NCBI GenBank assembly: GCA_034439875.1
Contig: JAWXBG010000250.1
Location: 1-10,879, forward strand
DNA length: 10,879 nt
Direction: 5' to 3'
DNA from: JAWXBG01 sp034439875
Lineage (GTDB): Bacteria > Bacteroidota > Bacteroidia > Flavobacteriales_D > Sanyastnellaceae
Part shown: one piece after another, positions 1 through 7,290 of the stretch
Layout: every line of letters begins with the position of its first letter
Numbering within the stretch: the first letter of the stretch is position 1
Notes under the pieces: model-generated
What the model was told of the DNA's origin: nothing
What the model saw: only the letters and a program-made list of their open reading frames with translations
Database searches by the model: none
Program-made: the position numbers and the translations under genes

Positions 1-2
1 AT

Positions 3-122
3 TACAGATACATAAACCCAAATCAAGCGATAGAAAAATTGCACCCTAATTTTGCCGATGAATGCTGTATTCTATCGCTTAGATTTGAGAATCCCGCACA
101 CATTCTACAAAAATTGCCCTAA
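3..122 (+). CDS. Possible 3' end of a gene cut by the window edge
   Basis: One plus-strand frame is open from the first bases to a TAA at 120-122, giving about 39 residues that end in HILQKLP. The composition (mixed hydrophobic and charged residues, no low complexity) would suit a protein tail, but I recognise no family. Against it, the same bases carry strong inverted repeats (19-87 and 91-135), which are unusual inside a coding sequence, and an open frame of 40 codons can occur by chance. If real, the gene would end 157 bases before the MBL hydrolase on the same strand. This is a weak call. Confidence 0.2.
   Translation, partial: YRYINPNQAIEKLHPNFADECCILSLRFENPAHILQKLP
19..87. repeat. Imperfect inverted repeat, 17-bp arms with one bulge
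   Basis: Bases 25-35 (AAGCGATAGAA) pair perfectly with 70-80. After a single unpaired A at 81, bases 19-24 (CAAATC) pair with 82-87. The loop, 36-69, is 34 nt long. There is no T-tract after either arm, so it does not look like a standard intrinsic terminator. The loop carries AAAAATTGC and CCTAAT, which reappear in the next hairpin. Confidence 0.6.
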
Positions 123-135
123 TGCGTAGCGGGAT
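91..135. repeat. Second imperfect hairpin, directly after the first
   Basis: ATCCCGC (91-97) pairs with GCGGGAT (129-135). The stem continues with 98-99 on 126-127 and 101-104 on 121-124, with one bulge and one mismatch, around a 16-nt loop. The segment 109-123 repeats loop sequence of the first hairpin (34-50) except for a 2-nt gap. GAGAATCCC at 87-95 recurs at 157-165, where a third small stem forms (160-164 with 171-175). This points to a degenerate tandem structured element of about 70-75 nt. Confidence 0.5.
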
Positions 136-279
136 AATCGGTACTAGCAGTTCATAGAGAATCCCAATGCGGATTTTGGGTTTAACATTCAACGCAAATG
201 GACTTCCTCCTATTTTTCGAATAAACTTATCGAGTTCTATAGGTATCCTCTGCGAAACCTCTAGTATTTTCGGCCCTAC

Positions 280-939
280 ATGAGTACAATACAAGTTTTC
301 ACCTTTAACCCCTTCCAAGAAAACACCTATATTTTGTGTGATTCCTCTAAGGAATGCGTCATTATAGATCCTGGAATGTCTAATCTGGATGAACAGGAAG
401 AATTTAGAGGGTTTATAGAGGAAAACAATCTAAAACCGGTTCGCCTTCTGCTTACCCACGCTCACATAGACCACATTATGGGAAATCACTATTGCTTTTT
501 GAAGTGGGGGCTTAAACCGGAATTTCATCCTTTGGATATACCCACTTTGGAGAGGGGGGGTCAATCGGCTGCTATGTTCGGAATACCTTATGATCCTTGT
601 CCGGAAATATTGCCAGATATGAGCGAAACGGCAGTGATCACGTTTGGAGGCACTGAACTTAAAGTGCTTTTTGTGCCCGGTCATGCGCCGGGCCATGTTG
701 CCTTCTATTGTGCTGAAGAGCATTATCTAATCGTTGGAGATGTGCTATTCAATGGCAGTGTTGGACGTGTGGATCTACCCGGTTGCAATCCCGGTGATTT
801 GGTAAGGTCTATTCAAGAAAAACTGTATGTGCTTCCCGATGAAACCCAGGTCTATCCGGGTCATGGTCCAAAAACAACGATTGGTACGGAAAAAACTGGA
901 AATGCGTTTGTGCGTGTGAACAGCCAAAACCTAATTTGA
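280..939 (+). CDS. MBL-fold metallo-hydrolase, glyoxalase II-like
   Basis: A 219-residue soluble, probably cytoplasmic enzyme of the metallo-beta-lactamase superfamily, in the short glyoxalase II/YcbL-like group common in Bacteroidota. The metal-binding set is visible: HAHIDH at 60-65 (H60, H62, D64, H65), H135 within the GHAPGH stretch, D154 in VGDVLF and H195 in YPGHGP. These should bind two metal ions and hydrolyse a thioester or related substrate, but the true substrate cannot be read from sequence. The N-terminal FTFNPFQENTY and the C-terminal TTIGTEK are typical of the family. The ATG at 280 fits the family start, and no clear ribosome binding site precedes it. The gene converges with the histidine kinase, leaving 8 bases between their stop codons. 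The superfamily call is firm; the substrate is unknown. Confidence 0.92.
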   Translation: MSTIQVFTFNPFQENTYILCDSSKECVIIDPGMSNLDEQEEFRGFIEENNLKPVRLLLTHAHIDHIMGNHYCFLKWGLKPEFHPLDIPTLERGGQSAAMFGIPYDPCPEILPDMSETAVITFGGTELKVLFVPGHAPGHVAFYCAEEHYLIVGDVLFNGSVGRVDLPGCNPGDLVRSIQEKLYVLPDETQVYPGHGPKTTIGTEKTGNAFVRVNSQNLI

Positions 940-947
940 AATTACTC

Positions 948-1973
948 TTATTGCGCCTTTTTGAGGGTGAATGAAAAAGTGGACCCTACGCCCACTGTGC
1001 TCCGAACACTGATACTCTGGCCATGACTCTCAATGATATGCTTACAAATGGCGAGTCCAAGTCCTGATCCACCTTCATTTCTACTTCGACTTTTATCTAC
1101 CCGATAAAATCTTTCAAAAATTCTTGGCAAATGGTCTTGTGCTATTCCCAATCCATCGTCGGTGATTTCAATGAGAATGTCATCTTCCATATCAAAAAAG
1201 TCTGCGGTCACTCTGCCGTTCTCTCTCCCGTAATAAATTGCGTTTGTTATAAGATTGAAAAGCACTTGTTCGATTTTTAAAAAATCCGCTTCCACATTGA
1301 CGTAATCTGGAGAATTTTTCTTTCCCAATAGCAATCGGATGTCTTTATTTGAAGCCTTTTCTTCTAGCAACTCCATTACCGTTCGAACTAATTGAACGAT
1401 GTCAAACTTTTTAATTGACAGAGGCAACTGGTCGCTTTCAATGCGTGTGATTAGATCTAAATCTTTCACTAGAGAAGACAAACGATCAATATTGTTTGCT
1501 GCCTTTTGTAAAAAATTTTTCATGAGAGCCGGATCATGCACTTCGCCTTCAAGAAGGGTTTCTACATATCCTTGAATACTGAAAATAGGGGTCTTCAATT
1601 CATGTGCCAGATTACCAATAAACTCTTTCCTATAGGTGTCTGTCGCTTTCACTTTTCTCAGCTCTAGCACCCGATTTTCGGCCCATTCCGCTATTTCCTT
1701 GTCTGCCTGCTCGAGATCAAGAGCAGACTTTTCAGGAGTGCCTTTCAAGCTTTGAATGGTCTTATATAGTACTTTGAGTTTTTGAGAAATGTGCTTTTTG
1801 ATCTGTGAAGTAATGACCGAATAGGAAAGAGATAGAGTGATAATGAAAATCAACAGAATTATCCAGTATTCCTTGATATCAGCCAGAATTAGAATGAGCG
1901 CGAGGAGCAAAGATACCCCGATAGAAATAACTAGTGATCCATTAACTGCTACACCTCGAGGTGATTTGTCCAT
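948..1973 (-). CDS. Sensor histidine kinase, two-helix membrane anchor (PhoR-like)
   Basis: A 341-residue inner-membrane kinase. Two hydrophobic helices at about 14-31 and 37-54 are joined by only some six residues (ADIKEY), so there is no periplasmic sensor domain. A charged coiled linker (about 55-115) leads to the DHp domain with phospho-acceptor H124 in NLAHELKTP. The HATPase_c domain follows: N box around N240/N244, G1 box DDGLGI (272-277), F box IFERFYR (285-291), G2 box GGSGLGL (301-307). All residues needed for autophosphorylation appear present. The ATG at 1973 lies two bases after the TGA of the response regulator, so the two are surely cotranscribed and form a cognate pair. The signal could be sensed in the membrane or through a partner. 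The arrangement resembles a kinase type I know from Flavobacteriia rather than E. coli PhoR itself, so no symbol is given. Confidence 0.95.
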   Translation of the reverse strand: MDKSPRGVAVNGSLVISIGVSLLLALILILADIKEYWIILLIFIITLSLSYSVITSQIKKHISQKLKVLYKTIQSLKGTPEKSALDLEQADKEIAEWAENRVLELRKVKATDTYRKEFIGNLAHELKTPIFSIQGYVETLLEGEVHDPALMKNFLQKAANNIDRLSSLVKDLDLITRIESDQLPLSIKKFDIVQLVRTVMELLEEKASNKDIRLLLGKKNSPDYVNVEADFLKIEQVLFNLITNAIYYGRENGRVTADFFDMEDDILIEITDDGLGIAQDHLPRIFERFYRVDKSRSRNEGGSGLGLAICKHIIESHGQSISVRSTVGVGSTFSFTLKKAQ

Positions 1974-1975
1974 CT

Positions 1976-2653
1976 TCAGGGCTCAAATTTATAACCAACG
2001 CCCTTCACTGTTTTAAAGTATTTATCGCCTAGTTTTTCGCGCAATTTTCGGATATGGACATCGATTGTCCTGTCGCCTACAACCACTTCAATTCCCCAAA
2101 CTCCTGAAAGAATATTCTCTCTGGTAAAAACCCTACCAGGTTGTGATGCCAAAAGCGAGAGCAATTCGAACTCCTTTTTTGGAAGACTGATAGCCACTCC
2201 GTTGAGGTAAACGAGATATTTTTCCTTGTCGATCAATAAGCCCGTCAAAGGAATATCGCTCTCTGGGTGTATACCCGGTGCATTTCGCCTCAAAAGTGCT
2301 TTCACTCTTGAAACCAATACCCTGGGTTTTATTGGTTTGGGGATGTAGTCGTCGGCACCTGCATCGAAACCCGCAATCTGACTGTAGTCTTCATTGCGAG
2401 CTGTGAGAAATGCAATAACAACATTGTTTAGTTGCCCGATTTCCCTCAACTGCCGGCATGTTTCCATGCCATCCATTCCGGGCATCATCACATCCAAAAG
2501 TATGAGATCGGGGACAACGGCCTTTGCTTTTTCGATTGCCTGATTGCCATTTGAAGCAGTATGGATTTCGAATCCCTCCTTCTCTAAATTGTAACCAACC
2601 AACTCTAAAATGTCTTGTTCGTCGTCAACAAGAAGTATCTTCTGTCGCGTCAT
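1976..2653 (-). CDS. Response regulator, OmpR/PhoB family
   Basis: A 225-residue cytoplasmic transcription factor. The receiver domain is at 1-120, with the acidic pair D10-D11, phospho-acceptor D54 in LLDVMMPGMDG, T84 and K106 in the IPKPIKP stretch. A winged-helix DNA-binding domain follows at about 130-224, with the RTIDVHIRKLREKLG recognition region and the GVGYKF wing end. It is expected to bind tandem direct repeats when phosphorylated by the kinase encoded two bases downstream. I chose the ATG at 2653. An in-frame GTG at 2686 would add 11 residues, but it overlaps a putative -7 promoter element and the receiver fold begins right after the ATG. The gap to the acyltransferase stop is about 100 bases and carries a promoter candidate, so the pair may be transcribed independently of the genes upstream. 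Confidence 0.95.
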   Translation of the reverse strand: MTRQKILLVDDEQDILELVGYNLEKEGFEIHTASNGNQAIEKAKAVVPDLILLDVMMPGMDGMETCRQLREIGQLNNVVIAFLTARNEDYSQIAGFDAGADDYIPKPIKPRVLVSRVKALLRRNAPGIHPESDIPLTGLLIDKEKYLVYLNGVAISLPKKEFELLSLLASQPGRVFTRENILSGVWGIEVVVGDRTIDVHIRKLREKLGDKYFKTVKGVGYKFEP

Positions 2654-2685
2654 GAATAGGTCTGATTCTTCAATATTTGATTCCA

Positions 2686-2714
2686 CGAAGCTAGAAGGGT
2701 ATTATTAAGAACAA
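2686..2714 (-). promoter_or_regulatory. Putative promoter of the regulator-kinase operon
   Basis: On the minus strand a TTG (2714-2712) is followed after 18 bases by TAGCTTCG (2693-2686), a 7 of 8 match to the Bacteroidetes -7 consensus TAnnTTTG with acceptable spacing. Transcription would begin near 2680 and leave about 25 bases before the ATG at 2653, which supports that start. A perfect 10-bp palindrome ATCTGCAGAT (2718-2727) lies just upstream of the TTG and could be an operator. Prediction only. Confidence 0.35.
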
Positions 2715-2752
2715 GTTATCTGCAGATTATGGAAGTGCACTAATTTTTGCTC

Positions 2753-4051
2753 TTACCGACCACGAATTTCGTGAATAAGAGCTTTGGTTTTCTCGCAAAT
2801 TATCAACCATTCATTTTTGGCAGTATTCCTATCAATAAGCCTTCGAAAACAATTTCGCCCCTTTAATCGAGATGGTATTTCTGTTAAAAAAGGCCAGAAA
2901 CATAAATATAACATTGAAATAATAATGGCCGCAGAGAACCATCCAAGCGAAAATCCAAAAAACCGAATCACCATAAATAATGCACTCATTCCGATGATCC
3001 AAATCAAGGGAGCCGCGAATAACTTAAAACTGCTGTTGAAGTGTGAATCTCGGACGTACTTGCGTGTGAGCCACAGGACGAGATGCCTGAGAGGCAAATG
3101 AAACAAATGCACTGGCAAAAAAACTAGCCATAAGATTGAGAAAAACACTTCTTGAAATGAAATCACTTCGGCTGCCATCATTCCGTGCTGATATTTCAAA
3201 TGATAGTTGTGTTCCCATTCCAAAAGAAGTTCAGCCGCCGCCATCCAATCTTCTTCAATGTAATACTGCTCATCTAACATTCCCGATTGCTTCATTTGCA
3301 AGAACAAATTGGAAGCATTTGAATTCATCTGCTCATTCAAAATATCTCCAATCACATTTTCCAAAATATTGAAATAGGTGGCAATTTCCGCTGATTTGCA
3401 ATCCACCACCTCCCTTGAAAGCGCCTCTTGTGCTTCTTGCGTTATTAGCTGCACTGCCTTGCTATCGGATGCTAGAAAGTCCGCATATTTTTCCAATGTC
3501 ATTGGTTTGCCCACACTAATTGACAAATCGTAACCCCATGCCCCGACATTTTCGTAGTCGATACCGACCGGAATAATAGACAGCGATTCGCAACTCTTCG
3601 ATTCAATGGCGGCAAGTGCAATGCGTGCTACACCCTTTTTAAATGTCTTTAAGTATTTTCCATGATGATGTGTTCCCTCCGGAAATAATGCCACTATTGA
3701 ACCATTCTGCAAACGACGAACGCATTCACGAAAAACCGGATCGTTGTCTTTCCGTATATCGCTTTTATCGTGTGAACGATATACAGGCATCATATTGAGT
3801 TTGTGGAGAAGACGCGAAATAACCGGACTTCGGAACACATCAGCACGTGTAAGCCAATGTATTTGTCGTTTCAATAGAACACAACAAACAAGTGGATCCA
3901 TGAGAGCGTTCTGATGATTTGCTATAAGAATTACAGCTCCTTTTGGTGGAATATTTTCTCCACCGAGCACACGCACTCGTCGAAAAAAAATGTGAATCAG
4001 GGTTTTTACCAGTGGCCTGAGACAAGCATACAATATTGAATTGTCATTCAT
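2753..4051 (-). CDS. PlsC-type lysophospholipid/glycerolipid acyltransferase with C-terminal membrane helices
   Basis: A 432-residue membrane-associated acyltransferase. The N-terminal half carries the PlsC/LPLAT domain. The catalytic HxxxxD is H46 to D52 in NHQNALMDP, the substrate-binding FPEGTHH is at 123-129, and a conserved IIPVGIDYE stretch sits near 159-167. The C-terminal half is predicted to be helical, with hydrophobic segments at about 301-319, 346-366 and 367-389. Such two-part proteins are frequent in Bacteroidota and presumably acylate a glycerolipid or lysolipid at the inner membrane; the exact acceptor is not deducible. I chose the ATG at 4051, preceded by GGGAAGG and 19 bases after the gmd stop. 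A further in-frame ATG at 4105 would overlap the gmd end by 35 bases and adds nothing family-like. It is probably cotranscribed with gmd. Confidence 0.88.
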   Translation of the reverse strand: MNDNSILYACLRPLVKTLIHIFFRRVRVLGGENIPPKGAVILIANHQNALMDPLVCCVLLKRQIHWLTRADVFRSPVISRLLHKLNMMPVYRSHDKSDIRKDNDPVFRECVRRLQNGSIVALFPEGTHHHGKYLKTFKKGVARIALAAIESKSCESLSIIPVGIDYENVGAWGYDLSISVGKPMTLEKYADFLASDSKAVQLITQEAQEALSREVVDCKSAEIATYFNILENVIGDILNEQMNSNASNLFLQMKQSGMLDEQYYIEEDWMAAAELLLEWEHNYHLKYQHGMMAAEVISFQEVFFSILWLVFLPVHLFHLPLRHLVLWLTRKYVRDSHFNSSFKLFAAPLIWIIGMSALFMVIRFFGFSLGWFSAAIIISMLYLCFWPFLTEIPSRLKGRNCFRRLIDRNTAKNEWLIICEKTKALIHEIRGR

Positions 4052-4070
4052 CCTTCCCAGCCGATCCGAT

Positions 4071-5162
4071 TTATTCAATTGCTTGAAAAACGTCGTGACC
4101 ACCATCTAGTAAATATCGATTTCTACTAAAAAGAGCAATATCGGATTTCACCATTTCTTCGACGAGCTCTTCGAAACTTGATTTCGTCTTCCAACCCAAC
4201 TCGCGCTCCGCCTTTGATGGATCGCCAATGAGTAAATCCACTTCTGTAGGACGAAAATATCGGGGATCAATCTCAATTAATACTTTTCCAGTTTTTAGAT
4301 CATAACCCTTTTCTTCTGCTCCACTTCCCTTCCACTCTATCTGTATATCCGCATGACCAAAAGCCAAATCGCAAAATCTTCTGACGGTATTGGTCTTGCC
4401 TGTAGCCAACACATAGTCGTCGGGTTTGTCTTGTTGCATCATCAACCACATACCATATACATAATCCTTTGCATGACCCCAGTCTCGACAAGCATCGAGA
4501 TTTCCAAGAAAGAGTTTTTCCTGAAACCCCAATGAAATTTTGGCCACTGCCCTTGTGATTTTTCGAGATACAAAAGTTTCTCCGCGCAATGGGCTTTCGT
4601 GATTAAAGAGAATACCATTGCTAGCATACATGTTGTAAGCTTCTCTATAGTTTTTTGTAATCCAATAAGCATAGAGCTTTGCCACACCGTACGGGCTTCT
4701 TGGATAAAATGGCGTTGTTTCAGACTGAGGCACCTCTTGCACCAAACCGTATAATTCAGAGGTAGAAGCTTGATAAAACTTCGTCTTTTCATTAAGCTTT
4801 AGAATGCGAATTGCTTCGAGCAAACGAAGGGCTCCCATAGCATCGGCATTGGCCGTGTATTCCGGTGTTTCAAATGAAACTTGAACGTGGCTTTGGGCAG
4901 CTAGATTGTAAATTTCATCGGGCTCCGTTTCTTGCACCAACCGAATGAGGTTGGTGCTATCAGTCATATCGCCATAATGCAAAAACATCTGCACTCCTTT
5001 TTCGTGCTGATCCTTGTACAGATGGTCGATACGGGAGGTATTAAACAGTGAACTCCTGCGTTTTACACCATGAACTTCATAGCCTTTTTCTAGCAATAGT
5101 TCAGCTAGATAAGCGCCATCTTGACCAGTAATTCCTGTGATGAGTGCCCTCTTCTTCTTCAT
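4071..5162 (-). CDS. gmd: GDP-mannose 4,6-dehydratase
   Basis: A 363-residue cytoplasmic extended short-chain dehydrogenase, the usual length for Gmd. It converts GDP-D-mannose to GDP-4-keto-6-deoxy-D-mannose, the precursor of GDP-fucose, GDP-rhamnose or GDP-perosamine. The NADP-binding Rossmann motif GITGQDGAYL is at 10-19 and RRSS at 35-38. The catalytic set is T134 and E136 in QASTSELYG with Y158 and K162 in SPYGVAKLYAYW. Family signatures NHESPLRGETFVSRKIT (187-203) and RDWGHAKDYV (226-235) are intact. The start MKKKRALITG is standard. No partner enzyme (GDP-fucose synthase, Rmd or Per) is encoded in this window, so the final sugar is unknown. The exporter gene ends 63 bases upstream on the same strand, and the acyltransferase follows. 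Confidence 0.97.
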   Translation of the reverse strand: MKKKRALITGITGQDGAYLAELLLEKGYEVHGVKRRSSLFNTSRIDHLYKDQHEKGVQMFLHYGDMTDSTNLIRLVQETEPDEIYNLAAQSHVQVSFETPEYTANADAMGALRLLEAIRILKLNEKTKFYQASTSELYGLVQEVPQSETTPFYPRSPYGVAKLYAYWITKNYREAYNMYASNGILFNHESPLRGETFVSRKITRAVAKISLGFQEKLFLGNLDACRDWGHAKDYVYGMWLMMQQDKPDDYVLATGKTNTVRRFCDLAFGHADIQIEWKGSGAEEKGYDLKTGKVLIEIDPRYFRPTEVDLLIGDPSKAERELGWKTKSSFEELVEEMVKSDIALFSRNRYLLDGGHDVFQAIE

Positions 5163-5225
5163 GGCTCAAACCTAGTGGAAATTTTTTAAGAAAATAGCCC
5201 TAAGTATGGTAAATAGTGGGCAGAA

Positions 5226-7070
5226 TTAGGTTGTAGTTGGATCTGCTTCGTATTGCAATTCGTTGAGTCTTTTGTAGAGACCATTGGACGCCAACAATTC
5301 CACATGGGTGCCTTGTTCTCTCACCATGCCGCCCTCTATCACCAATATCCTGTCCGCATTTCTAATGGTGGAAAGTCGGTGAGCTATCACAATTGAAGTC
5401 CTTCCTTTCATCAACATATCTAATGCCTCCTGCACCTGTCTTTCGCTTTCAGAATCGAGCGAACTGGTGGCTTCGTCGAGAATTAAGATCGTTGGATTGC
5501 GCAATACCGCCCTGGCGATTGCAATTCTCTGTCGCTGACCACCACTCAATTGAATACCCCTTTCACCTACGAGCGTGTCAAATCCTTGAGGAAACGACTC
5601 GATAAAATCGAGGGCATTTGCCTTGCGGGAAGCCTCTCGCATTTCAGACTCTGAAGCACCGGGCCTGCCATAAGCTATATTGTCGCGGATAGTGCCGCCA
5701 AACAGGATTACTTCTTGAGGCACAAAGGCCATTTGACTTCTAAGTTCGGTCAGTTTAAAAGATGATGCTGCCTTTCCATCAAACAAAATTTCGCCGCTCT
5801 GTGGGGTGTAAAAGCGCTGAATGAGCGATGCAATAGTTGATTTCCCGGAACCGGAAGTACCCACCAATGCAATTTGTTTTCCGGCCTCAGCTTTAAACGA
5901 CACCTTTTTCAAGACCTGAATATCTGGGCGAGATGGATAGTGAAACTCCACCTCTTTAAATTCGACTTCTCCCTTGAGATTGCTAGCCCTTGGTGATATG
6001 GTGAGATCCACTTCTTCCGTTTTATAGGTAAGGATTTCCATCACATTTTCAATCACACCCACACTTCTCTGTAATGTACCCATTTGTGCCGCAAGACCGC
6101 CAATAGATCCTGCCACTAATCCTGTGAGCAAGATGAACATTTCTAACACGCTGTCACCCATTTCACCTTTTTCTCTCAGGTGAGCACCCACACCAATAAC
6201 CAGCCCTAATGCACCGAATAAAAAGATAATAATGAAAGTGCCAAACATTCCGCGCCATACAGCACTTTTCATGGCAATGTTTCTGATTTGCTGAACGCTT
6301 TTATCAAAACGACTATTCTCAAACCCCTCGTTTGCAAAACTTTTTACGTTCACTATTCCCGTGAGTGTTTCTGAGACTATTATGTTCGACTCGGCTACTT
6401 TGTCCTGTGTCTGTTTGCCCAACTTGCGAATAAATTTTCCGAACCAAACCATGATCAATATGATTACCGGCAGACTCACAAACATAACTAGCGTTAGCGT
6501 TTTTGAAAAAGAGATGAGCCAACTTGTAGCAACTACTATGATGATGATCTGACGAATGAACTCCGCAAGGGTCATATTCAGCGTTTCCTGAATGGTGGTG
6601 ATATCACTGGAAATACGGCTACTTAGATCTCCCACTCGACGCTCGTTGAAAAATTGCATGGGCATCCGAATGATTGTGCTAAATGTGTCGTTGCGCAGCG
6701 ACTTCATTGCATTTTCTGTAACATAAGAAAAAATGTAGATTCTAAAAAAAGAGAAAATTCCTTGTATGATCAATAGAACTACTAAGGTTGTGAGCACCTT
6801 ACCTGCCACATCTCCTTCGTGCAAAAAATCAAATCGATCAGCGATCATGGCGGTCATCTTACCACCAGGTAGTGCTGCGTTGGAAGATGGCGAAATCAAC
6901 AAACCCAAAAGGGCTGTAATTACGATTACCAAGAGTCCCGAAATAACCAACAAAAGCATACCGATGCTATATAAAAACCAATGTGGTTTGAGATATGCAA
7001 AAACACCGAGTGCTTTACTGAGTGACTTTTTACTGATCTTTCGTTTTTCTGTGCTTTCTACTGTTTCCAA
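5226..7070 (-). CDS. ABC exporter, fused permease-ATPase (MsbA/BmrA type)
   Basis: A 614-residue half-transporter expected to act as an inner-membrane homodimer. The N-terminal transmembrane domain has about six helices (near 34-58, 93-118, 172-190, 193-212, 272-297, 308-330). The nucleotide-binding domain runs from about 368 to 605, with Walker A GTSGSGKST (404-412), Q-loop Q452, signature LSGGQ (508-512), Walker B ILILDE with catalytic E533, D-loop SSLD (536-539) and H564. All ATPase residues are intact. The ATPase half resembles the MsbA, BmrA and TAP group; a lipid or hydrophobic drug substrate is plausible but not shown. The only usable start is TTG at 7070: an in-frame TAA lies at 7080-7082 with no other start codon after it, and the next ATG (residue 38) falls inside the first helix. 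Followed by gmd and the acyltransferase, suggesting an envelope role. Confidence 0.93.
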   Translation of the reverse strand: METVESTEKRKISKKSLSKALGVFAYLKPHWFLYSIGMLLLVISGLLVIVITALLGLLISPSSNAALPGGKMTAMIADRFDFLHEGDVAGKVLTTLVVLLIIQGIFSFFRIYIFSYVTENAMKSLRNDTFSTIIRMPMQFFNERRVGDLSSRISSDITTIQETLNMTLAEFIRQIIIIVVATSWLISFSKTLTLVMFVSLPVIILIMVWFGKFIRKLGKQTQDKVAESNIIVSETLTGIVNVKSFANEGFENSRFDKSVQQIRNIAMKSAVWRGMFGTFIIIFLFGALGLVIGVGAHLREKGEMGDSVLEMFILLTGLVAGSIGGLAAQMGTLQRSVGVIENVMEILTYKTEEVDLTISPRASNLKGEVEFKEVEFHYPSRPDIQVLKKVSFKAEAGKQIALVGTSGSGKSTIASLIQRFYTPQSGEILFDGKAASSFKLTELRSQMAFVPQEVILFGGTIRDNIAYGRPGASESEMREASRKANALDFIESFPQGFDTLVGERGIQLSGGQRQRIAIARAVLRNPTILILDEATSSLDSESERQVQEALDMLMKGRTSIVIAHRLSTIRNADRILVIEGGMVREQGTHVELLASNGLYKRLNELQYEADPTTT

Positions 7071-7156
7071 GTCTTCACTTTATTGTAATCAGACCAAGCG
7101 GCCATAACTGTATCCAAAACACACTGTACCGAAACTCGCTGTACCATTGAATTTCT

Positions 7157-7247
7157 CGCTTAAGCGCAAAATTCGAGTACCTCGATCTGGTATTTTCTAA
7201 ATTTTTATTTGGAATTCGCCTTCCCGGTACGGATTGAATTGAAGGCG
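7157..7247. repeat. Cluster of inverted repeats in the exporter's upstream region
   Basis: Three perfect inverted repeats lie close together: CGCTTAAGCG (7157-7166); TCGAG-TAC-CTCGA (7173-7185); and CGCCTTC (7217-7223) with GAAGGCG (7241-7247), whose loop contains a small CCG-GTA-CGG stem. GCGCAAAA occurs at 7164-7171 and 7245-7252. CTGTAYCC is repeated three times at 7108, 7124 and 7139, spaced 15-16 bases apart. None has a T-tract, so these are more likely leader structures or protein-binding sites than terminators. Confidence 0.45.
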
Positions 7248-7290
7248 CAAAAATACAGTTTCAAAAGGGAGATTGGTCAGGAATTGGTCA
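7248..7290 (-). promoter_or_regulatory. Candidate activator-type promoter of the exporter-gmd-acyltransferase operon
   Basis: On the minus strand TATTTTTG (7255-7248) matches TAnnTTTG exactly. No TTG stands at the -33 distance. Instead two direct copies of TGACCAAT (7290-7283 and 7279-7272) lie with an 11-bp period, the nearer one 16 bases before the -7 element. Regulators of the OmpR/PhoB family typically bind such 11-bp-spaced direct repeats in place of a -35 region. Use of this promoter would give a leader of about 170 nt holding the inverted repeats. Inference from pattern only; AT-rich DNA yields such matches by chance. Confidence 0.35.

Noticed and set aside
187..203. Leucine in place of the second arginine in the Gmd SP(R)RGETFV motif (residue numbering within Gmd)
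   Set aside because: Hydrophobic residues at this place occur, as far as I recall, in other bacterial Gmd proteins, and all catalytic residues are intact, so it does not suggest loss of function.
79..318. Minus-strand open frame of 79 codons across the start of the MBL hydrolase
   Set aside because: It overlaps the well-supported hydrolase start, resembles no family I know, and its end lies in the hairpin arm; most likely chance.
2654..2686. GTG at 2686 as the response regulator start
   Set aside because: It overlaps a putative -7 element, and the receiver domain begins directly after the ATG at 2653.
2761..2773. CACGAA-T-TTCGTG inverted repeat as a terminator
   Set aside because: It lies inside the end of the acyltransferase coding sequence, is only six pairs long and has no T-tract following it.
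2784..3101. Plus-strand open frame of 105 codons inside the acyltransferase gene
   Set aside because: It is antisense to the membrane-helix part of a well-supported gene and has no recognisable domain.
5167..5174. TAGGTTTG (minus strand) as a gmd promoter
   Set aside because: It matches TAnnTTTG but ends four bases before the gmd ATG, which would start transcription inside the gene, and no TTG stands at -33.
6766..7107. Plus-strand open frame of 113 codons over the exporter start
   Set aside because: It is antisense to the first helices of the exporter; composition and lack of any motif mark it as a shadow.
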